NCBI RefSeq assembly: GCF_030704535.1
Contig: NC_081806.1
Span: forward strand, 4,041,001 to 4,105,000
Length of the DNA stretch: 64,000 nucleotides
Reading direction: 5' to 3'
Source: Vitis vinifera
Lineage: Eukaryota; Streptophyta; Magnoliopsida; Vitales; Vitaceae
The notes under the pieces: model-generated
Database searches by the model: none
What the model was told of the DNA's origin: nothing
What the model saw: the letters and a program-made list of their open reading frames with translations, nothing else
In this document: in pieces, positions 47,350 through 57,576 of the stretch
Layout of the letters: each line of letters starts with the position of its first letter
Numbering within the stretch: the stretch's first letter is position 1
Translations under genes and position numbers: made by a program

Positions 47350-50300
47350 TGTAGACCCCTTTTAAAAATCAAATGTTATTAGTTTTATTTATTGCTTTTA
47401 TAGCATTTGAAGGTTTTTTTTCTCTCACACTCGGGAAGAGTTGGCCACACCTTAAAGGAGTGAGGGACCCCCTTTCTACCGAGAACCAGCTGCATGGGCA
47501 TGTGGCAAAGAGCATGGCTCACCATGGTGGTGGTTGACAGTGATGACATCCTCCTTGAACAAGGAGCAGTGGAACGGGTAGTGGCTTACGAGAAAAGACA
47601 GAAACAGGAGAGAGGCAAAAAGCTAGAAAATTTGAGGGAGCTTGGGAAGAAACCAGTTGGAGGGTGGATAGCTGGAGAATAGAAGATTTTCTAGAGATAG
47701 CAAAAAAAAAAAAAAACAAAGCTTGGAGTCAAGCGAGCTTTTGTTCGAGAAGAGGTTTCTCAGGTAAGGACCCTGTATTTACCATTGCTTCTGTTCATTA
47801 TCTTCTCCTTCTTATTTCTAGATATTATTGTTTGTTTTGGGTAGGGGTATTAGGCTATATGTTTAGCTTTCATTAATCTCTGGAATATCTATAGATTTGT
47901 TGTCATTGTTTTATCACCTCTTTTCCTTGGTTTTATTGAAAAGTAACTTTACTCTACTTTAGTTGCATTATGAGATATCCCGGAATTCATACCCTTGTTT
48001 TTTTTTGTATGAACCTATGGTCCCTCAACCCACTTGCAAGCCCGTGGATAACTCGTGAAATGAGGCTTCGATTTATGTCCTTTTGGTTCATTCATTCTTG
48101 TTTTCTTTTTGTTAATGGTCCTTGCCCTATACTTCTCTGTTTTTGGTGTCTGTCTGTGGTGTGCTTTGGTTGGTGCGTCTTCATCTAAGAGTGAAAATAC
48201 AGGGAGTGAATGACGAGGCTGTCAAGATGTTGTTGTCCAACCTGGAAGCATAGGACTGGATCTTGTTCATGTTGCCTTTGTCCAGATGTTTAACACTCCC
48301 ATCAATAGCAACAAGGATGTAATGAAGACAGTTGTTCCTGTATAGTTTGTTAAGAAGAGTGACAAAGTGGGTTCACCTGAAGCTGCCTTTTTTTGCAAAG
48401 TTGGGAATGAGACCTTTCTCTTGGGGTCTTGTGGTGTTGCCCGTTTATGGCCATAACCCCATTTTCAGTCCCGAGATGCTAGAATGTATAAAAAGAGGAT
48501 CACATTGGTGAGTTTGCAGCTAGAGTCTCTATGGTTCCCTTACACCCATTGATTATCTCATACCCCACCCTAGCAGTTGCACCTCAGACCCACGTACTAG
48601 ACCCCATTACCAGGGTGGAAGCATGGTGATAACTCCATTCAGGACCCCATCTGTGACTTTGTGCTAAGGAGTCAAAGCAGCTCAAAGAAATGATGGCCCA
48701 AATGAAAAAATGATTCAATAATGCTCCACGTGCATGAATTCCCATGCCATAGCCATCCTCATCTCTCCATCTTCACACCCCACGAACCCTCTTCATACCC
48801 ACTTCTTTCTCTAAATCTTCATCCATCGTAACCTCCAAACCCATCCCCATACCCGTTCATTTATCCATCACACCCATTGCAACAACCCGCTTCATTCTCA
48901 TACCCATTTTCACTCTTCCCATACCCACCACATACCTATGCCTCCATCCATCATTTCACCACCTTATCTGTTCAAACCCGTTCTCCTAGTCCCATGCATG
49001 GAAGCCTCATCTCACTCCGTTCTTAAGTATTATACCTATCACTATACTCCATTTATCACACCTCATGCCCACCGAAACCTTCTCTTTACCCACCAATGTC
49101 TATCATCACTCTATCTTCATTTTCTAACACCCATCAAACTCATCACCCTTCCACTTACCATCAAGCGCTCCTGTCTCCTCCACCACAGGTTTTAAATGCA
49201 TTGCTTTGGGTATCAACTATCATGCAAAGTTCAAGTCTATGTTTTCCAGAACAGTTTGGGATCTTTAAGGTTCTCCATACAAAGGCTTAGAGTATTCATG
49301 CTGCTACCACCACTACCGTTGAGGCCCAACTCGATAATATTATCACTCCACCCTAGAATTTTAGCCTTATTTCCCTCTACAGAGGACTGGATTCAAATCT
49401 TCTAGCATTGCTGATTGTTTTTTGTTCTAGGGTTTATACATAGGTAGAAGGCGGAGTGAAAGGGAAGAATCTCTTTCTTTTTTTCATATAGTAATCTAGG
49501 TTTTGCTGTTTTTGTGTGTCCGTGGTGGTGGTAGTGTTGAAGAGGGTGAAAAAGTGATATATGTGTTATAATTTTGAAAAAAGGGCTTGGTGTGGGTATG
49601 GCAGTCACGTGCATAAGAGAATGGGTTTGTGGTGTGAATTTCAAAGATATGTGCATTGGAAAATGGGATAGTGTAGCATTATTGCAATGTAAAAATGGGT
49701 TTGTAGTGCTATTGTACCTGTACGCGTTATGATACTTAGACCATGTCTTTGTTTTTTTTATTATTTTCTTAGTTTTCTTCAACTTTTACGCAAAAAAAAA
49801 ATTAATTTTCAAATTTTTAATCTTAAGATAATTTCCCAAAACTCCAGTTTTAATTTAAATTTTCAAAACTCCTATTTAAAAAAAAAAATTATTTTCAAAA
49901 CCTTGACTTTCCAAACTTTAATTATTTTCAAATTTAATTTTTAAAATTTCATCTTTAAGTAATTCTTCAAAATCCTAATTTCCAAATTCAATTTCTAATT
50001 TTTGGAATTCCGATTTCCATATTTATTTATTTAATCATTATTATTTTTGTTATTATTATTATTTTATTTATTTATTTTTAAAATTTAATCTTTAAGTAAA
50101 TCTCAAAATTATGATTTTCGAATTTAATTTCCAATTTAAAAAATTCCAATATTCACTTTCATTTATTTATTTTAAAACAAATTCCATCCTTAAACAATTT
50201 TTCAAAATTCCGCCGAATTTAATTTGTAATTTTAAAAATTCCAATATTCACGTTCATTTATTTAATTATTATTTTTGTTATTATTATTATTCTATTTATT

Positions 50301-52012
50301 TATAAAAAATTCTATCCTTAAACAATTTTTCAAAATTCCAATTTCCCAATTTAATTTCCAATTTAAAAAATTCCAATATTCACGTTCATTTATTTAATTA
50401 TTATTTTCATTATTATTATTATTTTATTTATTTATTATTATTATTTTTATCAAATAAAAAAATCAATTCTTGAACATTTTTTCAAAATTATGATTTCCGA
50501 ATTTAATTTCCAATTTAAAATTTTCCAATATTCACGTTCATTTATTTAATTATTATTATTTTTATTATTATTATTCCATTTATTTATTTATTTTTAAATT
50601 TCTGTCCTTAAACATTTTTTTTTTAAATTCCGATTTCCAAATTTAATTTCTAATTTCCACAATTCCAATTTTCACATTTATTTATTTAATCATTATTATT
50701 TTCGTTATTATTATTATTCTATTTATTTATTTATTTTTAAAATTCCATCCTTAAACAATTTTTTTTTTAATTCTGATTACCAAATTTAATTTCCAAAATT
50801 CTAATTTTCACGTTTATTTATTTAATCATTATTATTTTCGTGATTATTATTATTTTATTTATTGTTTATTTTTAAAATTCCATCTTTAAATAATTCTTCA
50901 AAATTCCGATTTTCAAATTTAGTTCTTAATTTCTAAAATTCCAATTTTCCAATTTCCAAAATTACAATTTTCACATTTATTTATTTATTTATTATTATTA
51001 TTATCATTTTATTTTTTATTTTTTAAAAAATTCCACCTTCAAATAATTTTCAAGATTCCAATTTTTATACTTTAATGTTTATAGTTTCTACTTCTCAAAC
51101 AATTTTCAAAATCCTAATTTTTTTCAAATTTATTTTCCAAAATTCCAATCTTTAAATTTAATTCTCAAGACTCCAATTTTCAAATAAATTTCAAAAATCC
51201 AGTTTTCTTTCGAACAATTTTAATTCCACTTTGGTTTTCAAACAATCTGCTGTTTCTCTTGATTTTACATAAGTAAGAATGTTTTTTTTTCTCATAATTA
51301 TAAAATAATGGAATTTGTGAGACCAATTCATGTAAAATCATTTGGGTTTTGGTGGGGGCCCTACATATGAGTTTTCTCTTATGATCATTGATGGTTATGC
51401 TTAATGAATATTGTTCGATATTTGTCTTGCTCTTTAATATACATGTGATATATTTTATATTCATTATTGCACACTAACCTTGTTTCTTGATAGCGCTTTA
51501 TTGCCTACTGCCAAGGTACGATCTCACTTTCACTTTGCTTATTCTTATGTATGATTTGTTTTAGTATTTGATCATTTTCATTGGTATCCATTGATTTTCT
51601 TATCAATTGCCACATTTACTTCACCTTATTTAGTAGAGATCTTATTATAGGGCTTAGAGGGGCGTTACGGCCCACCACCGTTCCTTCCCAATAGGTAACC
51701 TGACCCCGAACTCGACTTTGGTTTTTCATAGACTTGTTTTTCCTTTAGGAGTCACACTTAGAGTTTTTCTTTCTTATTTTGTTTTTTCCTTTAAAAATAA
51801 AATAAAAATAAGTGGCGACTCCAAGTATTTTTCTAAAAATCAATGTTTTCACCGAAATACTAAAAAGCGAGTTGCGTCATTGAGCTAAAATGTGGGGTCC
51901 ATAAAATGGCGACTTCGAGTCTTTTTCTAAAAATCAATGTTTTCATCAAAATAATAAAAAGCGAATTGCGTCATCAAGTGGGAACTCATCGAGCGAAAAT
52001 GCGGGGTCCACA
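47350..52012. mobile_element. Large LTR-like unit 1 (TGTAGACCCC...GGGGTCCACA)
   Basis: Ends TGTAGACCCC and GGGGTCCACA form a short terminal inversion with TG..CA edges, and the last 600 bases (51440-52012) match the tail of unit 2 in order: GATAGCGCTT, GTAGAGA, AGGGGCGTTACGG, GGTAACCTGACCCCGAAC, AGGAGTCACACTTAG, AGTGGCGACTCCAAG. The flanks (AGACT and TACCT) do not match, so the true edge or target duplication is unclear. The interior differs from unit 2. About 48180-48560 has fairly complex sequence that I do not recognise, and 49790-51240 is a degenerate AT-rich array. A gypsy (Tat/Ogre-like) long LTR is possible. Confidence 0.6.
49790..51240. repeat. Degenerate AT-rich array, period about 135 bp
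   Basis: The phrase TTCACGTTCATTTATTTAATTATTATT or a variant recurs near 50017, 50152, 50247, 50379, 50531, 50671, 50807 and 50971, alternating with AAAATTCCGATTTCCAAATTTAATTTCC phrases. Spacing varies from 95 to 164. A shorter array of the same phrases lies in unit 2 at about 54940-55600. Confidence 0.75.
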
Positions 52013-52384
52013 TACCTCATGAGAAAAAAAAATAAATCTAAATTTTCTTAAGAAACAAAAGGAAAAATTGAGAAAAATAGAACATATTTAAGTCATATTT
52101 TTTTTACAATTTTGCTAATTTAATTTTCCCTCCCAAAAAAAAATAGAGATAGCTTGATTTATTTTTAAGTCAAGAATTACACAAAATTCTCTAAATAAAT
52201 TTGGTTTTATTGTGTGTGAGAAATTAGATTTATTGTAACAAAATTAAAAGGTTGAAAAGAGAAAATAAAAAATAAATAAAAATTGACTTTTTCCACTAAC
52301 AAAAATTGTTTTAGAAAAAATTGATAACTTAAAAAGATAGATAACCTAAAAATGTCTTATAACCTAACTTAAAGTCAAACAAAT

Positions 52385-52850
52385 AGAGTAAGGCGTTATG
52401 TTTCATAAATTAATTTAAATTTAAAAATAAATTAATTTAACGACTTAATGACTTAAAATATAATTTAACCTAAACTTAAATTAATTAATTGAACATTAAT
52501 TTAATTTAATGATTTAGCTTTAATTAATTCTACTAAAAATCATTAAACTCATTAAACATGTTTAACAGAATAATATAATATTAAAAATAATTTAAAATAG
52601 TAAGTTAAAATAAACAATTTTGTTTACTTGCCCACTTTTCTTTTCTCCCTCCTTTTATCTCTCATAATCTTATTTAATATGATAATGGTGAATATCTTAA
52701 CTTAATAATTCAAAAAAAAAATTAAGATCTTTTCATTTAACTATCTTAATACTTAAAGTAAAAATAAAATAATAAATTTTAATCAATAATTTAATTTAGA
52801 TTAATAATAATTTAATCATAATTTAAATTTAAAATCACCTTTAAGTCATT
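52385..52850. mobile_element. MITE-like AT-rich unit between the LTR-like units
   Basis: TAATTTAAC/GACTTAAT-rich on both arms, ending TTTAAGTCATTAATTGTTTGAA. Same family as 44286-44812. The edges are approximate. Confidence 0.4.
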
Positions 52851-52981
52851 AATTGTTTGAATTGGTTTTTAAAAGATAAAAAATTCTTCTTCAAGCTTTT
52901 TTATCTACCGGAGTAGGTCATACTAGGTATAAAACTATGTCGTATAGGGTGTACAAGGTGTCGGTGATTTTTTTATATTTT

Positions 52982-55900
52982 TGTAGACCCCCTCCCGAGG
53001 AGGAGTTTTTGGGGCGGATTTTTTCTATCATGATGACCCTCCTGACCACCCCGGGAATTAAGCTGACGGGGGCGGCCAGATTAGACAGAAGGCAGAGAGG
53101 AAGTGAGGGCTGTGGAAAAAAAGGCGGGAAAAGGGAAAAATATCTGGGGGGAAAAACACAACTGTAGAGGGTGCGGCAGATTACGAGAGAGGGGGAGTTA
53201 CCAGTGGAGCAAGGGGAGAAAGCAGAGGAGCTTTCAAAAATCTGGCTAGTAGAGGAGGCAGTGAGGGCGGTAAGATAAGTGAGCTTCATCGGGGAGGAGT
53301 GCTCTCAGGTACGAGTATTATTGACTTTTGATTCATATTCCCCTATCGCATTTGCTTCTTCACTCATTTTTTTTTATGTAGTTTTCGTTCATTAAAGAGA
53401 CGTGTTTGCTATGCTATTCTTTCACTCTCTTGGATTTCATTCGAGAATATTACGTATATGGGTTTGTATGGATCATGTTGATGTTCTTTATATATATATA
53501 TATATATATATATTTTACCTGGTTCATAGCCCACGGATTAATGCTTGGAAAGAGGCTCAATATATTTGCTATTTGTTTTCTCCCGTTTGTTTCCTTTTGA
53601 ACATTTTACACCATTTCAATCTCTGTTCCTTCTTCCTTCATATACGTCATTTTGAGTTGGTGAGTTCACTGCTAGTCCGCGGGAATCGAATAGGGACTTG
53701 GATTTTAGAGTTGTTTATCTTCTCTCAGTTTGAAGAATCCGTCTATCAACCCTGTAGTCCCAGTTTATGAAATGACTCCTCACACAGCCGCCACTACTTT
53801 GTTTTTCTTTTTCTCACCATTCTCTTCATTGTCTTTTCATTCATCTCCACTTTTTCCCTCCTCCATTCTCATGGAAGGCCGCCCTTGCTCTCAGCTCGCC
53901 TTCGCCATTGCCGGCCACTGACCACGCAGTCTTTCCTCGCCTATATTACTACATAGCCATCAGAGTCGCCATCTCCACTTTACAACGCCGCCGCATCCCT
54001 CATAGTTGAGCCACCACCTTTGTATCTCTATGAAACCGCCTTGGACTAGCCATTGTTCACCATCCCATAGCTCCATGACGCCACAGCCGCTGCCCATAGC
54101 TTGCATGGTTACCACACCGCCGGAATGACACCAGAAATGCCAACCTTCACGCGGACCACCAGCAATGCCACTGTCTATACCGCCTCCTCAACTCCGTTTG
54201 ACGATGGAATCATCAGCGGGGAAGAACCATGAGTTCTGGCCGTCAAGGTTCCACAATCTCCATCTAGTCCCTCTTATAAGCTGTTGCGACCATCCCCAAG
54301 CAAGGATCCTCATATACGAACGTTGCCCAAGGAAGCTTCCGTGATCGTTTTTATAAAACAAATAAGGTTCTATTGACATGGAAGCAATGGCTCGAGATCG
54401 GTATCGGTGCTGTTTGGGGACTGAAGCATCTACATCAAGGCTCGGAATGCGAAATCATTCACCAGGACATCAAGACCACAGATATTTCGTTAGATGAGAA
54501 ACGGGTGGCCAAATTTGCTGATTTCGGAGTGGTGTTGTTTGAAGTACTGTGCGCAGGACTGGCTGTGGAAGGGAGCCTGATGAAGGAGCGTTCTTTGAGG
54601 GGCACAGAGACGAAGGTGATGCAATGTTATGCAGAAGTAGATGGAAAGGGTTTCGAGATTAGCATGGGTGTATTTGCTTTCTATATGGTGTTGGATGCTT
54701 TGAGTGAAAATGGGTAGTGTCAGTGCTTTTTAAAAAAAAATGATGATGTTGGCAGAGGCTTGACTTGAATTTAATGGTGTACATAAAGCATGTGTTTGGC
54801 TCAGCTATGCATGACCACTTTCTCTCACGGCGCGTGTCATCCTTTTAAGAGTATTTACTTATTTGCTTATTTTCTTTCCATGTATTTAAAATTTTCATAC
54901 CAAAAATAATTTCCTTCAAAATTTAGTTTTTTTTTACGTACTGTTCTCAAACAATTCTTCGACATCCCGGTCTCCGAATTTGTTTTTTTAGTATTACTAT
55001 TATTCCAATTATTTATTTATTTTAAAACTTCATTTTAAATCAAATTCTTTAAAACTTCTGATTTTCGAATTAGATCCCTAATCCCGTAAATTCCCATATT
55101 CCCATTAATTTATTTAATCATTAACATTTTATTTATTTATTTATTAACCCCATTTTAAGTCTAATCCTTCAAAATTTCAAAATTTCAAAATTTCGATTTC
55201 CAAATTTAATTTCTAATTTCAAAAATTCCAATATTTCTGTTTATTAATTTAAGTATTATTTTCATTATTATTATTATTCTATTTATTTATTTTTAAAAAA
55301 TCCAATTTTTAAATAATTCTTTAAAATTCTGATTTCCAATTTCTTTAAAATTTAATTTCTAAAGTTCCAATTCTTAAATTTAATTTTCAAGACACCAATT
55401 CTCAAATCCTTTTAAAAATTCCAATTTCTTTTCCAATTCTTAAATTTAATTTTCACGACTTCAATTCTCAAATCATTTTAAAAATTCCAATTTCTTTCAA
55501 ATTTAATCTCCAAAATTCCAATTCTTAAATTTAATTCCTAATACTCCAATTTTTTAAACAAATTTCAAAAATCCAGTCTTCACTCGAACAGTTTTAATTC
55601 CATTTCGGTTTTCAAATAATCTCATGTTTCTCGACTTTACATAAGCATGAATGTAATTTTCATAATTCTGGAGTAATAGAATCTGTGATATAAATTCATG
55701 CAAAATAAACGGGTTTTGGTGGGGGCCCCACATATGTGACTTATCGATCGATTGACAGATAGATCAATTTGATCATGATACATGATTGATTTATCCTGCT
55801 CTATGACATGCTCAGAATTATTTCTTAATTGTGCACTAACCTCACTTCTTGATAGCGCTTCATGGATCACTGCTCAGGTACGCATCCACATCCGCTCTGG

Positions 55901-56298
55901 TCATTTTCGGTATGCATGTTTAGATTCTCACGTGTGTATGATCACTTTGAGTATTCATTGATTTCCTCATCAATTATCATGATTGCTTCATTTTATTAGT
56001 AGAGACCTAACTTTAGGGACTTAAAGGGGCGCTACGGTCTGTACCGTACTTTCCCGATAAGTAACCTGACCCCCGAACCCGATCCGGTTTTTCACAGATC
56101 ACCTTTTTCAAAATAAGGAGTCACACTTAGGGTTTTCTTTTTTATTTTGTTTACCCTTTTAAAAAATAAAACAAAAATAAGTGGCAACTCCAAGTTAGTT
56201 TTCTTAATAAAAATAAATAAATTAATCAATTTTTCAAAATGAAAAATCGAGCTCGTCATTCGAGTGGGAAACGCATGAGCCGAAATGCGGGGTCCACA
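52982..56298. mobile_element. Large LTR-like unit 2, probable solo LTR of 3.3 kb
   Basis: Begins TGTAGACCCC and ends GGGGTCCACA, and is flanked by a perfect 5-bp direct repeat ATTTT (52977-52981 and 56299-56303). TG..CA ends plus a 5-bp duplication identify an LTR-retroelement insertion. With no internal domains or second LTR of its own, a solo LTR is the simplest reading. Its tail (55830-56298) is the homologue of the end of unit 1. It contains a receptor-kinase fragment at 54234-54580. A (TA)n run lies at 53490-53513. Confidence 0.78.
54234..54580 (+). pseudogene. Receptor-like kinase fragment inside LTR-like unit 2
   Basis: Plus-strand frames give FHNLHLVPLISCCDHPQARILIYE, then after a frameshift near 54319 SFRDRFYKTNKVLLTWKQWL, EIGIGAVWGLKHLHQGS, IIHQDIKTTDISLDEKRVAKFADFG and then VVLFEVLCA. 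This is the middle of a plant kinase domain, closest in wording to the CrRLK1L (FERONIA-like) group (LTWKQRLEICIGAARGLHYLH, HRDVKTTNILLDE, SDVYSFGVVLFEVLCA). The catalytic loop reads HQD rather than HRD. The activation loop and helix F are deleted, with the DFG fused to the later FGVVLFEVL. The in-frame part is open from 54373 to 54717, but the C-terminal half is not kinase-like. It cannot be an active kinase. Confidence 0.8.
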
Positions 56299-56303
56299 AT
56301 TTT

Positions 56304-56771
56304 ATTTTTATTTTTTAGTCTCCAAAATTCAACTCGACCTAGGCTAAGCCCAAATGCCAAACACATAGTATGATATAATCATATAACCCAACAACCCAAT
56401 AGCCCATCCAACAACAATCTAACACAACCTAATAGCCTAACCAGGCTTAAAATTAATTTAATTAAAGCTAAATCTGGGATTGGAATATGTATGTATATGC
56501 CTAGCAGTCCATTGATCACGCGGCAGACCATGGTTCAATTCTTAGTTATTTCGTGGAAATATTGCCCATATGATGCAATAGTTACGATTTTCTCCTCCAT
56601 TACTAAAAGAAAATATTTATATAGTTTTATTTCCATAGTCCACAAGTATTGATTTTTTTTTTGGAAGCTTACTTTGAGTGATTTCGTCGTTTATAAGAAG
56701 TTATTTCACCTTAAAAAAATCAATTGAGTGATTATAAAGACATAATGAAGCCTTGAAAATCCGTTATAAAC
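56304..56771. other. Spacer with a possible tRNA-derived SINE
   Basis: No gene. About 56470-56640 holds TAGCAGTCCATTG followed about 25 bases later by GGTTCAATTC, spaced like the A and B boxes of a tRNA-derived SINE. It lacks a clear poly-A or target duplication, so this is tentative. Confidence 0.3.
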
Positions 56772-56837
56772 CTTAGGACTTGTTTGGCAATTATTTTTAA
56801 AAATAGTTCTAAAAAACAATTTTTAAGAATAATTTCT

Positions 56838-56871
<34 letters not shown>

Positions 56872-57194
56872 AATGTTTTGTAAAATAAAATTTTGTTTAA
56901 AAACTTAAAATTTTTTTAATATATTTTTAAATATGTTCTAAAAATAATTTTTATGTCTAATATTTTATTTTTAATTATTTTACATATTGTATAATTATTT
57001 TTTTAAACAATCCTAAAAAAATAAGTGAAAATAATATAAAATAATTAAAAAATGTTATCTGAATACACTATATTTTCTGTTTTTAAAAACATAAAATATA
57101 AAATAATTTTTAATTCCTAAACGCGTTTTTTTATTTTCTTGTTTTAAAGAACATAAAACTATTTTCAAAAACAGTTACTAAACAAACCCTTAAG
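56772..57194. mobile_element. hAT-like MITE, 423 bp
   Basis: Begins CTTAGGACTTGTTTGGCAAT and ends CAGTTACTAAACAAACCCTT followed by AAG, imperfect inverted repeats that extend inward through TTTTTAAAAATAGTTCT and its inverted counterpart. The interior is AT-rich. A relative lacking its right end lies at 60341-60600. Confidence 0.72.
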
Positions 57195-57576
57195 ATCAAG
57201 TTGAAATAAAAAGGAGTTGGTGTAATCAATTATGGAACATATATTTTTATTGGGTGTGCTTTATATTACATTATTTCTTATCGTGTACATTAAAATTTGA
57301 AAAAGAGACTAATGCCAAGTTTAAAGAAATTTATATATAAAAAAAACCACGTAATTAAGAAAGAAATCATATTTAATTTTTTTTTATATTGGTTGGCGGA
57401 AAAAGAATGATAAAATGAAGAGATCATGTTCCTTTTTTCTTTTGGTTTTTAAAATTTTTTTCTTTTCAAAAAATAGATGTAAACAATTTAATCAAATATA
57501 GGTTAAATATTTTAAATATATAATTAAGTTAATAATGAGATTATTAAATGGATTAATTGGGGTTAAATTCATGTTA

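Noticed and set aside
53402-53770. 122-codon plus frame with a YIYIYIYI stretch
   Set aside because: It runs through a TA microsatellite within an LTR-like unit and has no domain.
47350-56298. Units 1 and 2 as the two LTRs of one element
   Set aside because: Unit 2 has its own ATTTT duplication on both sides, the outer flanks do not match, and only about 970 bases of non-coding DNA lie between them.
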